Shown here one piece after another: positions 36,581 through 45,628 of a DNA stretch of 53,756 bases. The stretch comes from Phenylobacterium sp. (GTDB lineage Bacteria > Pseudomonadota > Alphaproteobacteria > Caulobacterales > Caulobacteraceae): positions 1 to 53,756 of the forward strand of contig NZ_JAHBYD010000033.1 in the NCBI RefSeq assembly GCF_019636135.1, written 5' to 3'. The notes under the pieces are model-generated. The model saw nothing but the letters and a program-made list of their open reading frames with translations. It did not search any database and was not told the DNA's origin. A program made the translations under genes and the position numbers. Position 1 is the first letter of the stretch. Each line of letters opens with the position of its first letter.

Positions 36581-37990
36581 ATGACCCGCAAGATCATCAC
36601 CCTTCTGGCCGGCGCGGTGGCGCTGGCCGGATGCGCCACCGTCCCCGGGCTTCCCGCCGCGCCCAGGGCCGCCGGCGCCGAGGGCTTCGCCACCGCGCAG
36701 AGCTTCGCCGCCCCGGCCGCGGCCTGGCCCGCCGACCGCTGGTGGAGCGCCTATGGCGACCCGCAGCTCGACGCCCTGATGGACGAGGCGCTGGCCGGCT
36801 CGCCCACCCTGGCCGAGGCCGCCGCCCGCCTGCGCGCCGCCGAGGCGCGGGCCCAGCAGTCGCGCGCCCCGACCCTGCCCGGCCTGTCCGCCGCCGCCCA
36901 GGCCAGCGAGACCAAGCAGTCCTACAACAACGGCATCCCCGCCCCGTTCGTCCCGCGCGGCTACAACGACGCCGGCCGCGCCACGCTGGACCTCGGCTAC
37001 GACCTCGACCTGTGGGGCCGGAACCGCGCGGCGCTGAAGGCGGCGACCTCCGAGGCCGAAGCGGCCCGCATGGACGCCGCCGAGGCGCGGCTGGCGCTGA
37101 CCACCGCCATCGCCGCGGCCTACGCCGACTACGCCCGCCTGATCGCCGAGCGCGACGCCGCCGATGCGGCGCTGAAGAACCGCGAGGCCTCGGCCGACCT
37201 GGTCGCCCACCGCGTCGCCGGCGGCGCGGCCAACCCGGGCGAGGCCGACCAGGCCCGCGCGGCGGCGGCGGCGGCGCGGCAGGACCTCGCCGGCCTCGAC
37301 GAACAGCTCGTGGTGGCGCGCCACGAACTGGCGGCCCTGGCTGGCAAGGGACCCGATCGCGGCCTGTCCCTGGGACGGGCCAAGGCGGCGCCGGCCGGCG
37401 GCTTCGGCCTGCCGGCGAACCTCGCCGCGGACCTGCTGGGCCGGCGGCCCGACCTGCAGGCGGCGCGGCTGCGCGCCGAGGCGGCGGGCAGGCGGATCGA
37501 CGTGGCGAAGGCCGGCTTCTACCCGAACATCAACCTCGCCGCCTTCATCGGCGTGCAGGCGCTGGGCCTCGACAACCTGACGAAGTCGGGCTCCGACATC
37601 GGCCAGGCGGGCGCGGCGATCAGCCTGCCGATCTTCGACGGCGGGCGACTGGCCGGCGCCTACCGCGGCGCGCGCGCCGACTACGACGCCGCCGTGGCCG
37701 CCTACGACCAGACGCTGGTGACGGCGCTGCGGCAGGTGGCCGACGCCGCCGGCGGCCAGCGCGCGCTCCAGGCCCGGCTCGCCGCCGCGCGCGACGCCCT
37801 GGACGCCGGCGAACGGGCCTACCGCGTGGCGCGCCTGCGCTACGAAGGCGGCCTCACCTCCTACCTCACGCTGCTGACCGCCGAGGACGCGGTCATCGCC
37901 CAACGCCGCGCGGTCGCCCAGCTCGAGGCCCGCGCGCTCACCCTCGACGCCAGCCTCGTCCGCGCCCTCGGCGGCGGCTTCCGCGCCTGA
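36581..37990 (+). CDS. NodT-family outer-membrane efflux lipoprotein
   Basis: A 469-residue TolC-like protein. The signal peptide ends in LAGC (Cys18, lipidated). The family start WWSAYGDPQLDALMDEAL, the repeats of two OEP domains, and ISLPIFDGGRLAGAYRGAR in the second half match NodT/OprM. It forms the outer-membrane duct of the tripartite pump encoded with the two following genes. The gap to the membrane-fusion protein is 19 nt. The ATG follows CCCCCGAGGCGC at a normal spacing. Confidence 0.93.
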   Translation: MTRKIITLLAGAVALAGCATVPGLPAAPRAAGAEGFATAQSFAAPAAAWPADRWWSAYGDPQLDALMDEALAGSPTLAEAAARLRAAEARAQQSRAPTLPGLSAAAQASETKQSYNNGIPAPFVPRGYNDAGRATLDLGYDLDLWGRNRAALKAATSEAEAARMDAAEARLALTTAIAAAYADYARLIAERDAADAALKNREASADLVAHRVAGGAANPGEADQARAAAAAARQDLAGLDEQLVVARHELAALAGKGPDRGLSLGRAKAAPAGGFGLPANLAADLLGRRPDLQAARLRAEAAGRRIDVAKAGFYPNINLAAFIGVQALGLDNLTKSGSDIGQAGAAISLPIFDGGRLAGAYRGARADYDAAVAAYDQTLVTALRQVADAAGGQRALQARLAAARDALDAGERAYRVARLRYEGGLTSYLTLLTAEDAVIAQRRAVAQLEARALTLDASLVRALGGGFRA

Positions 37991-38009
37991 CCTTCAGAAA
38001 GCTACGACC

Positions 38010-39125
38010 ATGGCCCGAGACCAGGCGGACGCCCCGCCCTCAACCGCCACCGCCTCTGCCGACACGCCCCCCAACCCGCCGCAGGGCCGGCGCAAGCGGC
38101 TGCTGACGATCCTGGCCCTCGTGGTCGCGGCGGCGGCGCTGATCTGGTTCGCCTACTGGCTGCTGCTCGGGCGCACGCACGTCGAGACCGACGACGCCTA
38201 TGTCCAGGCCTCCAGCGCCCAGATCACCGCCCTGGTGAGCGGCCCGCTGACCGAGGTCCCGATCCACGAGACGCTGATGGTGAAGAAGGGCCAGGTGCTG
38301 GCGGTGATCGATCCCGCGGACTACCGCCTGGCCGTCGCCCGCGCCCGCGCCGACCGCGACCAGGCCGAACGCAAGGTGCGCCAGTACTTCGCCAACGACC
38401 GGGCGCTGGCCGCCCAGACCACGGCGCGCGCCGCCGACATCGCCCGCGCCGCCGCCGAACTGCGCCGCGCGGAGGTGGAGTACGGCCGCCGCAAGGGCCT
38501 GGCGGGCCAGGGCGCCGTCTCCGGCGACGAGCTGACCGCCGCCGAGACCCAGCTCAGCACCGCCCGCGCCGGGCTCGCGCAGGCCCGCGCCAACGCCGCC
38601 GCCGCCGGCGAACAGCAGCGCGCCGCCAGCGTGCTGGTGGAAGGCAGCGACGTGGCCGGCAACCCCGAGGTCGCCGCCGCCCGCGCCAGGCTGGCCCAGG
38701 CCGAGCTGGACCTCGCGCGCACCGTGATCCGCGCGCCGATCGACGGCGTCGTCACCCGCAACACCATCGAGGTGGGCCAGCGCGTGCAGCCGGGCGCGGC
38801 GCTGATGAGCGTGGTGCCGATCCAGCGCGCCTACGTCGACGCCAACTTCAAGGAAGGCCAGCTACGCAAGGTGCGCGTCGGCCAGCCGGTGACCCTGACC
38901 AGCGACCTCTACGGCTCGGGCGTGAAGTTCCACGGCCGGGTCGTGGGCTTCTCCGGCGGCACGGGCTCGGCGTTCGCGGTGATCCCGGCGCAGAACGCCA
39001 CGGGCAACTGGATCAAGGTGGTGCAGCGGGTGCCGGTGCGCATCGCGCTCGACCCGAAGGAGCTGGCCGAGCATCCGCTGCGGGTCGGCCTCTCCATGAC
39101 GGCCGACGTCGACGTCGGGGGCTGA
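38010..39125 (+). CDS. emrA: EmrA-type HlyD membrane-fusion protein
   Basis: A 371-residue periplasmic adaptor. A cytoplasmic Pro/Thr-rich N-terminus of 25 residues and a single membrane helix (LLTILALVVAAAALIWFAYW) precede the barrel motif RTHVETDDAYVQASSAQI. A long Ala/Arg-rich coiled coil and the lipoyl half IRAPIDGVVTRNTIEVGQRV follow. C-terminal beta-barrel GKVRVGQPVTL-like and PVRIALDPKELAEHPLRVGL parts are typical of EmrA. It links the inner-membrane pump to the NodT duct. The downstream emrB gene begins 4 nt after the stop. Confidence 0.92.
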   Translation: MARDQADAPPSTATASADTPPNPPQGRRKRLLTILALVVAAAALIWFAYWLLLGRTHVETDDAYVQASSAQITALVSGPLTEVPIHETLMVKKGQVLAVIDPADYRLAVARARADRDQAERKVRQYFANDRALAAQTTARAADIARAAAELRRAEVEYGRRKGLAGQGAVSGDELTAAETQLSTARAGLAQARANAAAAGEQQRAASVLVEGSDVAGNPEVAAARARLAQAELDLARTVIRAPIDGVVTRNTIEVGQRVQPGAALMSVVPIQRAYVDANFKEGQLRKVRVGQPVTLTSDLYGSGVKFHGRVVGFSGGTGSAFAVIPAQNATGNWIKVVQRVPVRIALDPKELAEHPLRVGLSMTADVDVGG

Positions 39126-39129
39126 GCCC

Positions 39130-40665
39130 ATGTCCGCCGCGGCCGCTGAAGGCCCCGCGCCGCTGACCGGCGCGCGGCTGATGACGGCGGCGCTCCTCCT
39201 GGGGCTCGCCAACTTCATGGTGGTGCTGGACACCACCATCGCCAACGTCTCGGTGCCGCACATCGCCGGCGCGCTGGCCGTCTCGCCCAGCCAGGGCACG
39301 TGGGTCATCACGTCCTACTCGGTGGCCGAGGCGATCACCGTGCCGCTGACCGGGTGGCTGGCCCAGCGGTTCGGGCCGGTGAAGGTGTTCGCCGCCGGGA
39401 TGGCGGGGTTCGGGCTCTTCTCCCTGCTCTGCGGGCTCGCGCCCAGCTTCGGGATGCTGGTGGCGTTCCGCATCTGCCAGGGCCTCTGCGGCGGGCCGAT
39501 CATGCCGATGTCGCAGACGCTGCTGCTCGGCATCTTCCCGAAGGACAAGGGCCCCCAGGCGCTGGGCCTCTGGAGCATGACGACCGTCGTGGCCCCCATC
39601 GCCGGGCCGATCCTGGGCGGCCTGATCTCGGACAACGCCCACTGGAGCTGGATCTTCCTGATCAACATCCCCGTGGCCGCGATCGTCGGCTTCGGCGCCT
39701 ACCGCATGCTGATCGGCCAGGAGGCGGCGACGCGGCGCGCGCCGGTGGACTACGTGGGCCTGGGCCTGCTCGTGCTCTGGGTCGGGTCGATGCAGATCAT
39801 GCTCGACAAGGGCAAGGAGCTGGACTGGTTCGGCTCGCCCTTCATCGTGGGCCTGGCGATCGTGGCGGTCGTCGGTTTCGCGGCCTTCCTGATCTGGGAG
39901 CTCACGTCGCAGAACCCGATCGTGAACCTGCGCGTCTTCCGCCACCGGGGCTTCGTCATCGGGGTCACGACGCTCAGCCTGACGTTCGGGGCCTTCTTCG
40001 CCAGCGTGGTGCTGATCCCGCTCTGGCTGCAGACCACCATGGGCTACACGGCCACCTGGGCCGGCTATGCGGGCTGCCTGAACGGCGTCCTGGCGGTGAT
40101 CATGTCGCCGATCGTGGCGCGGCTGGTCGGGCGCTACGACACGCGCCTGCTGGTCTCGTTCGGTGTCTTCTGGATGGCGGGCGTGGCGCTCTGGCGGGCC
40201 TTCTACACCACCGACGCGACGTTCTGGGACATCGCCATCCCGCAGTTCGTGCTGGGCTTCGCGATGCCGTTCTTCTTCATCCCGACCACCAGCTTGTCGC
40301 TCTCCTCGGTGCTGCCCGAGGAGACGGCGGCCGCGGCCGGCCTCCAGAACTTCCTGCGCACCACCTCGGCGGCCTTCGCCACCTCGATCATGACCACGGC
40401 CTGGGACAACACCTCGTCGGCCCAGCGCAGCATCCTGGCCGGCGCCCTGCCCGACCCGCAGCGGGCGCTGGACGCCATGACCGCGCGTGGCCTCTCGCCC
40501 GACCAGGCCCTGCACCAGCTCGAGTCGCTGGTGCAGGTACAGGGGGTGATGATCTCCACGAACCGCATGTTCCTGGCCACGGCGGTCGTGTTCGCCGTCG
40601 CCGCCAGCGTCATCTGGATCGCGCCGAAGCCCACGCGCGCCGCCCCGCCCGGGGGCGGCCACTGA
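39130..40665 (+). CDS. emrB: EmrB/QacA-type DHA2 MFS multidrug exporter
   Basis: A 511-residue, 14-helix MFS transporter. Signatures are ANFMVVLDTTIANVSVPHIA in helix 1, WVITSYSVAEAITVPLTGWL, GGPIMPMSQTLLLGIFPKDK, and motif C-like MTTVVAPIAGPILGG. It exports drugs or other hydrophobic compounds in exchange for protons through EmrA and the NodT duct. The ATG lies 4 nt after emrA. The gene ends 6 nt before the stop of the convergent ugd gene, with no hairpin visible between. Confidence 0.93.
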   Translation: MSAAAAEGPAPLTGARLMTAALLLGLANFMVVLDTTIANVSVPHIAGALAVSPSQGTWVITSYSVAEAITVPLTGWLAQRFGPVKVFAAGMAGFGLFSLLCGLAPSFGMLVAFRICQGLCGGPIMPMSQTLLLGIFPKDKGPQALGLWSMTTVVAPIAGPILGGLISDNAHWSWIFLINIPVAAIVGFGAYRMLIGQEAATRRAPVDYVGLGLLVLWVGSMQIMLDKGKELDWFGSPFIVGLAIVAVVGFAAFLIWELTSQNPIVNLRVFRHRGFVIGVTTLSLTFGAFFASVVLIPLWLQTTMGYTATWAGYAGCLNGVLAVIMSPIVARLVGRYDTRLLVSFGVFWMAGVALWRAFYTTDATFWDIAIPQFVLGFAMPFFFIPTTSLSLSSVLPEETAAAAGLQNFLRTTSAAFATSIMTTAWDNTSSAQRSILAGALPDPQRALDAMTARGLSPDQALHQLESLVQVQGVMISTNRMFLATAVVFAVAASVIWIAPKPTRAAPPGGGH

Positions 40666-40671
40666 CGGCCC

Positions 40672-41970
40672 TCAGCGACCGACGCTGGAGTAGTCGAAGC
40701 CGCGGGCGGTCATGTCGGCGGGCTTGTAGATGTTGCGCAGGTCGACCAGCACCGGCTTCTTCATCAGGAGCTTGATGCGGTCGAGGTCGAGCGCGCGGAA
40801 CTGGTCCCACTCGGTGATGATGACGAGCACGTCGGCGCCCTCGGCCACGGCGTAGGGGTCGTCCTTGAAGTCGACGCCCGGCAGCATCTTCACCGCCTCG
40901 TGGCCCTCGGGGTCGAAGGCCTGCACCCTGGCGCCCTTGTCCTGCAGGGCCGGGATGATGGCCAGCGACGGCGCGTCGCGCATGTCGTCGGTGTTGGGCT
41001 TGAAGGTGAGGCCCAGCACGCCGACGGTCTTGCCGTCGAGGTCGCCGTCGACCGCCTTCAGCACCTTGCGGGCCATGGCGCGCTTGCGCTCGTCGTTCAC
41101 CTTCACCGTGGTCTCGACCAGCTCGACCGGCGCGCCGGCGTCGCGGGCGGTGCGGACCAGGGCCAGCGTATCCTTCGGGAAGCACGAGCCGCCGTAGCCG
41201 GGGCCGGCGTTCAGGAACTTGCCGCCGATGCGCCCGTCCAGGCCGATGCCGCGCGCCACCTGCTGCACGTCGGCGCCGACCGCCTCGCACAGGTCGGCCA
41301 TCTCGTTGATGTAGGTGATCTTCAGCGCCAGGAAGGCGTTGGCGGCGTACTTGATCAGCTCGCTGGTGCGCCGGCTGGTGAAGAGGATCGGCGTCTCGTT
41401 GAGGTAGAGCGGGCGGTAGAGCTCGCGCATCACCGCCTGGGCGCGCTCGTCCTGCGTGCCGACCACCACGCGGTCCGGACGCTTGAAGTCCTCGATGGCG
41501 GCGCCTTCGCGCAGGAACTCGGGGTTGGAGACCACGGCCACGTCGGCGTCGGGCCGCACGCGCTTGAAGATCTTCTCGATCTCGTCGCCGGTGCCGACCG
41601 GGACGGTCGACTTGGTGACGACGACGGTGAAGCCGTCCACCAGCGTCGCGATCTCCTCGGCGGCCGCGTAGACGTAGCTGAGATCGGCGTAGCCGTCGCC
41701 GCGGCGCGAGGGCGTGCCCACGCCGATGAACACCGCGTCGGCCTCGGCGATCGCCTGGCGCGCGTCGGTGTCGAAGAACAGTCGGCCGGCCTTCACGTTC
41801 GAGGCGACGAGCTGGTCGAGGCCCGGCTCGTAGATCGGGATGCCGCCGGCCTCGAGCTGCTCGATCTTGGACGCGTCCTTGTCGATGCAGGTCACGGTGT
41901 GCCCGAAATCGGCGAAACAGGCCCCGCTCACCAGGCCCACATAGCCCGTCCCGATCATCGCCACGCGCAT
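40672..41970 (-). CDS. ugd: UDP-glucose 6-dehydrogenase
   Basis: A 432-residue NAD-dependent dehydrogenase. The Rossmann motif is MIGTGYVGLVSGACFADFGH (residues 5-24), with TKSTVPVGT, the central helix SRRTSELIKYAANAFLALKI and the catalytic cysteine C263 in GPGYGGSCFPKDT. The C-terminal domain starts GLTFKPNTDDMRDAPS. It oxidises UDP-glucose, the galU product, to UDP-glucuronate for exopolysaccharide and LPS. It is convergent with emrB and divergent from the VapBC pair. Confidence 0.95.
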   Translation of the reverse strand: MRVAMIGTGYVGLVSGACFADFGHTVTCIDKDASKIEQLEAGGIPIYEPGLDQLVASNVKAGRLFFDTDARQAIAEADAVFIGVGTPSRRGDGYADLSYVYAAAEEIATLVDGFTVVVTKSTVPVGTGDEIEKIFKRVRPDADVAVVSNPEFLREGAAIEDFKRPDRVVVGTQDERAQAVMRELYRPLYLNETPILFTSRRTSELIKYAANAFLALKITYINEMADLCEAVGADVQQVARGIGLDGRIGGKFLNAGPGYGGSCFPKDTLALVRTARDAGAPVELVETTVKVNDERKRAMARKVLKAVDGDLDGKTVGVLGLTFKPNTDDMRDAPSLAIIPALQDKGARVQAFDPEGHEAVKMLPGVDFKDDPYAVAEGADVLVIITEWDQFRALDLDRIKLLMKKPVLVDLRNIYKPADMTARGFDYSSVGR

Positions 41971-42069
41971 GCAAGAACTCCCTGGAAGCCGCGCCTTTCA
42001 CCACGGAAGGCGGGCGCGCCGCAACGGCACAGACGATGCGCGGGTCAGCAATTTGCAAGCCATCGAAGG

Positions 42070-42096
42070 ATCATGATAAGCACTTCCCATCATGAT
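42070..42096. promoter_or_regulatory. Candidate VapB operator: paired ATCATGAT palindromes
   Basis: ATCATGAT occurs at 42070-42077 and again at 42089-42096. Each copy is itself a palindrome, and the copies are separated by 11 nt. The second overlaps the antitoxin ATG (42092). Possible promoter elements TTTGCA and TGATAA lie 16 nt apart and would give an almost leaderless mRNA. Paired short palindromes at the promoter are common autoregulatory sites in toxin-antitoxin operons. Confidence 0.55.
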
Positions 42097-42355
42097 GCGA
42101 CCCATCCAAATTCGTCGGAAAGACGCGGTTCGCGATCTCCGCGAACTTGCAGCCCGTCGCGGTCGGCCTATCACCGACATTGTCGCGGAGATGGCGCGAA
42201 GGGAGCTTGAGCTGGAACAGCGATGCGAGCGCCTTCGGGATCGCTCGGGAGACGTTGATGCGACGATAGCGCGGTTTCAAGCCGCCGTTCGCGCTCATGG
42301 CGGCCGTATGCTGACAGACGATGACTTCTATGACGAGGACGGGATGCCGCGGTGA
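42092..42355 (+). CDS. vapB: VapB-like antitoxin (PSK/Rv0623-type)
   Basis: An 87-residue protein. The N-terminal part RPIQIRRKDAVRDLRELAAR looks like a ribbon-helix-helix DNA-binding domain, as in Rv0623-type antitoxins. The acidic C-terminus with DDDFYDEDGMPR would bind and block the toxin. It begins ATGATG (either could be the start), overlaps a candidate operator, and its TGA overlaps the toxin GTG by 4 nt, the usual coupled arrangement. Codon use is less biased than its neighbours, hinting at acquisition. Confidence 0.82.
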   Translation: MMRPIQIRRKDAVRDLRELAARRGRPITDIVAEMARRELELEQRCERLRDRSGDVDATIARFQAAVRAHGGRMLTDDDFYDEDGMPR

Positions 42356-42741
42356 TTGCGGTGGATGCGTCGGCCGTTCTCGCCATCCTGTTGCTTGAGG
42401 CCGAAGCCGCAGAGTTCAAGGCGCTGCTCGAGCGCACCGGCGGACGAATTTCTCCCGTCAACCTTTGGGAAGTCACGGCGCGGGCCCACGCGCTCGGCGG
42501 TGCAGACGGCGTCGCAGAAGCGCGCCGTCTACTCTCCGACCTATCGATAGAGGTAACTGAGATCGGCGAACCGGCTGCCCGCTTGGCGCTCGCGGCGTTC
42601 GCCCGCTTTGGCAAGGGGACCGGTCGGGGCCCGCTGAATCTCGGCGACTGTTTTGCCTATGCCCTGGCCCAGGTCGAGGGCGACGGCCTGCTGTTCAAGG
42701 GCGACGACTTTACGAAGACGGACGTGAAGCCCGCGATCTGA
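42352..42741 (+). CDS. vapC: VapC-like PIN-domain ribonuclease toxin
   Basis: A 129-residue PIN protein. The four acidic positions are visible: D5 in VDASAV, E in NLWEVTAR (about 40), D in NLGDCFAYALA (about 98) and D in FKGDDFTKTD (about 115). These bind Mg2+/Mn2+ for RNA cleavage. The GTG start at 42352 overlaps the antitoxin stop. VapC toxins cut tRNA or rRNA at specific sites, and the target here cannot be predicted. Confidence 0.88.
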   Translation: MIAVDASAVLAILLLEAEAAEFKALLERTGGRISPVNLWEVTARAHALGGADGVAEARRLLSDLSIEVTEIGEPAARLALAAFARFGKGTGRGPLNLGDCFAYALAQVEGDGLLFKGDDFTKTDVKPAI

Positions 42742-42814
42742 GCGGGCCCGCAGCCGAGACTGACAAGGTTCGGTGAAGGGGTGGAACGCGGCCCTTCGCC
42801 TCCTCACTCCCGGC

Positions 42815-42965
42815 TGTCATCCCGGTTTGGGCGAAGCCCAAGACCGGGACCCAACCCTCCGGTGCTCCGCGTTTCCAGCACGGCCCCGCCATCCGGGCCA
42901 CCTACCTTCTCAGAGCACCGGACGGTTGGGTCCCGGTCTTCGCCTGCGGCGAAACCGGGATGACA
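42815..42965. repeat. 151-bp paired-hairpin palindrome (GTCATCCC family)
   Basis: TGTCATCCCGGTTT...GACCGGGACCCAACC plus CCGGTGCTC at the left mirrors GAGCACCGG plus GGTTGGGTCCCGGTC...AAACCGGGATGACA at the right. It fills most of the 318-nt gap between vapC and the hexose-phosphate mutase gene. I see no ORF or promoter in the remainder of that gap. Confidence 0.88.
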
Positions 42966-43059
42966 ACAGTGGGTGTCCGGACCCGCCCAGGGTCGACTTC
43001 AGCGCCTTCAACGAGACGCGCGAGCCTGACAGCCTGAGGCCTGCCGCGCCAGCGACCGC

Positions 43060-44562
43060 TCAGATCTCCTGGTTGTATTTGCCGACCTGCGGGCGCCTGG
43101 CGAGGCGCGGCTTCACCTCCTCGCGGAAGAGGGCGCGCATGTCGTCCTCGGAGCGCGTGCTCTCCACGACGACCACGATCTCGGGCTTGTTGGACGAGGC
43201 GCGGACCAGCACCCACGAGCCGTCCTCCAGCGCCACGCGCACGCCGTTGACGGTGATCACGTCGACGATCCTGCGGCCCAGGATCGTTCCCCCGGCCTCG
43301 GCCAGCGCGACATACTCGGCGACCACGTCGTCGACCACGCCGTACTTCTCCTCGTCGGCGCAGTGCGGGCTCATGGTCAGCGAGGTGTACGCGACCGGCA
43401 GCGCCTTCTTCAGGTCGCTGAGCTTCTTGCCAGGGTTGCGGTCGAGCATCGCCAGGATCGCCGCGGCGGCCACCAGGCCGTCGTCGTAGCCACGCCCGAT
43501 CGGCGGATTGAAGAAGAAGTGGCCGCTCTTCTCGAAGCCGGCGAGCGCGCCCAGCTCGGCGGTCTTGCGCTTGATGTAGCTGTGGCCGGTCTTCCAGTAG
43601 ACGGTCCTGGCGCCGTTGGCCGCCAGCACCGGGTCGGTGGCGAAGAGGCCCGTGGACTTCACGTCGACCACGAAGGTCGCGTCCTTGTGCAGGGCCGAAA
43701 GGTCGCGGGCCAGCATCAGGCCGATCTTGTCGGCGAAGATCTCCTCGCCCTCGTCGTCCACCACGCCGCAACGGTCGCCGTCGCCGTCGAAGCCCAGGCA
43801 GAGGTCGGCGCCATGCTCGCGGACGGCCTTGGCCATCTCGGAGAGCATGTGGTGGTCCTCGGGGTTCGGGTTGTATTTCGGGAAGGTCCAGTCGAGGCCG
43901 CAGTCCATCTCGATGACCTCGGCCACGCCCATGCGGCGCAGGCCTTCGGGCGCAAACGCGCCGGCGGTGCCGTTGCCGCAGGCGGCGATCACCTTGAGCG
44001 GGCGGGTCAGCTTCACCCGCGCCGCCGCGTCGGCGATGTAGCGCTCGGCGACGCCGTCGATGTGCGCCAGCGAACCGCCGGGGCGCTGCGTCCACTTGCC
44101 GCCCAGCACGATCTCCTTCAGCCGGCCCATCTCGTCGGGGCCGAAGGTCAGGGGCCGTTGCGCGCCCATCTTCACCCCCGTCCAGCCGTTCTCGTTGTGG
44201 CTGGCGGTGACCATGGCGACGCACGGCGCGTCGAGGTCGAACTGGGCGAAGTAGGCCATCGGCGAGACGGCCAGGCCGATGTCCACCACCTCGCAGCCGG
44301 CCGCCACGAGGCCGATGGTCAGCGCCTGCTTGATGGAGAGCGAGTAGCTGCGGAAGTCGTGGCCGACGACGATCCGCGTCTGGCCCATCTCGTGGATCAG
44401 CGTGCCCAGGCCCAGGCCCAGCGCCTGGACGCCCAGCAGGTTGATCTCGGGCCCGAACAGCCAGCGCGCATCGTATTCGCGGAAGCCCGTGGCCTTCACC
44501 AGCGGGGCGTTCTCGTACTCGAAGGTGTTGGCGACGAGGTCGGCGCGGGGGGCGGGCAGCAT
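43060..44562 (-). CDS. Phosphomannomutase/phosphoglucomutase (PgmG/AlgC-like)
   Basis: A 500-residue alpha-D-phosphohexomutase. The phosphoserine loop is MVTASHNENGWTGVKMG with S121, the metal loop CLGFDGDGDRCGVVDDEG, and the phosphate-binding VRASSNKPEIVVVVEST. It interconverts hexose 6- and 1-phosphates (mannose or glucose) and so feeds GDP-mannose or UDP-glucose synthesis. The length is about 40 residues longer than AlgC, mainly at the N-terminus, and resembles other alphaproteobacterial enzymes. The kdsD gene is upstream on the same strand after 100 nt. Confidence 0.92.
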   Translation of the reverse strand: MLPAPRADLVANTFEYENAPLVKATGFREYDARWLFGPEINLLGVQALGLGLGTLIHEMGQTRIVVGHDFRSYSLSIKQALTIGLVAAGCEVVDIGLAVSPMAYFAQFDLDAPCVAMVTASHNENGWTGVKMGAQRPLTFGPDEMGRLKEIVLGGKWTQRPGGSLAHIDGVAERYIADAAARVKLTRPLKVIAACGNGTAGAFAPEGLRRMGVAEVIEMDCGLDWTFPKYNPNPEDHHMLSEMAKAVREHGADLCLGFDGDGDRCGVVDDEGEEIFADKIGLMLARDLSALHKDATFVVDVKSTGLFATDPVLAANGARTVYWKTGHSYIKRKTAELGALAGFEKSGHFFFNPPIGRGYDDGLVAAAAILAMLDRNPGKKLSDLKKALPVAYTSLTMSPHCADEEKYGVVDDVVAEYVALAEAGGTILGRRIVDVITVNGVRVALEDGSWVLVRASSNKPEIVVVVESTRSEDDMRALFREEVKPRLARRPQVGKYNQEI

Positions 44563-44662
44563 CGGAACTCCGGGGGTACGCGTGTCGGGCTGTCTTTAGC
44601 GGGCCAATATGTCGCAGGCCACTTCGTAAGGCTTAACGGGCGAACGCGTTCGCCCGCCGGCG

Positions 44663-45628
44663 CTACATCACCCCGGCGCGCAACAGGTCGTGGACGTGGA
44701 GGATGCCGACGGGCTTGCCGGCCTCGACGACGAAGAGGACCGTGACGGCGGGCGCGGGATCGCTCATCAGGGCCAGGGCCTCGCCGGCCAGCATGCCGGG
44801 CGGCGCGGTCTTCCTGGGGCCGGGCGTCATCACCTCGCCGGCGGTGTGGTCGAGCAGGCCCACGATGTGGCGGCGCAGGTCGCCGTCGGTGATCGCCCCC
44901 AGCAGCACGCCCTTGGGATCGACCACGCCGACGATCCCCCAGCGCTTCTCGCTCATCACCAGCAGCGCCTCGCGCATCGGCGTCTCCGGCGCGACCAGCG
45001 GCAGCTCCTCGCGGCCGTGCATCAGGTCGGCGGCGGTGCGCAGCAAGGCGCCCAGCTTGCCGCCGGGGTGGAAGACCCTGAAGTCCTTGGGCTGGAACCC
45101 GCGCCGCTCCAGCAGCGCCACGGCCAGCGCGTCGCCCAGCGCCATCTGCAGCGTGGTCGAGGTGGTGGGCGCGTTCACCGCGTCGGCGGCCTCGGGCGCG
45201 TCGGGCAGTTGCAGGACGATGTCGGCGGCCAGGCCCAGCGCGCTCTCCGGCCCCGCGGTCATGCCGATCAGCGGGATATGGAAGCGCGCCGCATAGGCGA
45301 TGACGTCGGCCAGCTCCCGGGTCTCGCCGGTCTTCGAGAGCGCCAGGATCACGTCGTCCTGGCCGATCATGCCGAGGTCGCCGTGGCTGGCTTCGCTGGG
45401 GTGGACGAACATGGCCGCCGAGCCGGTGGAGGCGAGCGTCGCGGCGATCTTGCGCGCGACGTGGCCCGACTTGCCGATGCCCGTGCAGACGATCCGGCCT
45501 TTCGCCGTGAACAGCGCCTCGACGGCCTGCGCGAAGCTCTCGCCCAGCTCCGCGGCCAGCCGGCCCAGCGCCTCGGCTTCCGTCTCCAGCACGCGGCGGC
45601 CGACGGCGATGGTGTCCCTGGTCGTCAT
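44663..45628 (-). CDS. kdsD: Arabinose-5-phosphate isomerase (KpsF/KdsD)
   Basis: A 321-residue protein. The N-terminal SIS domain has CTGIGKSGHVARKIAATLAS, the conserved HPSEASHGDLGM and ALSKTGETREL. Two CBS domains follow (LPLVAPETPMREALLVMSEK, and VMTPGPRK to the end). It converts ribulose-5-phosphate to arabinose-5-phosphate for Kdo in LPS. Start ATG 45628 overlaps the stop of a small membrane-protein gene by 4 nt. CBS domains often bind nucleotides and may regulate activity. Confidence 0.93.
   Translation of the reverse strand: MTTRDTIAVGRRVLETEAEALGRLAAELGESFAQAVEALFTAKGRIVCTGIGKSGHVARKIAATLASTGSAAMFVHPSEASHGDLGMIGQDDVILALSKTGETRELADVIAYAARFHIPLIGMTAGPESALGLAADIVLQLPDAPEAADAVNAPTTSTTLQMALGDALAVALLERRGFQPKDFRVFHPGGKLGALLRTAADLMHGREELPLVAPETPMREALLVMSEKRWGIVGVVDPKGVLLGAITDGDLRRHIVGLLDHTAGEVMTPGPRKTAPPGMLAGEALALMSDPAPAVTVLFVVEAGKPVGILHVHDLLRAGVM

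Noticed and set aside
42773..43489. A plus-strand ORF across the palindrome and the mutase end
   Set aside because: It translates the palindrome and antisense codons, with no family likeness.
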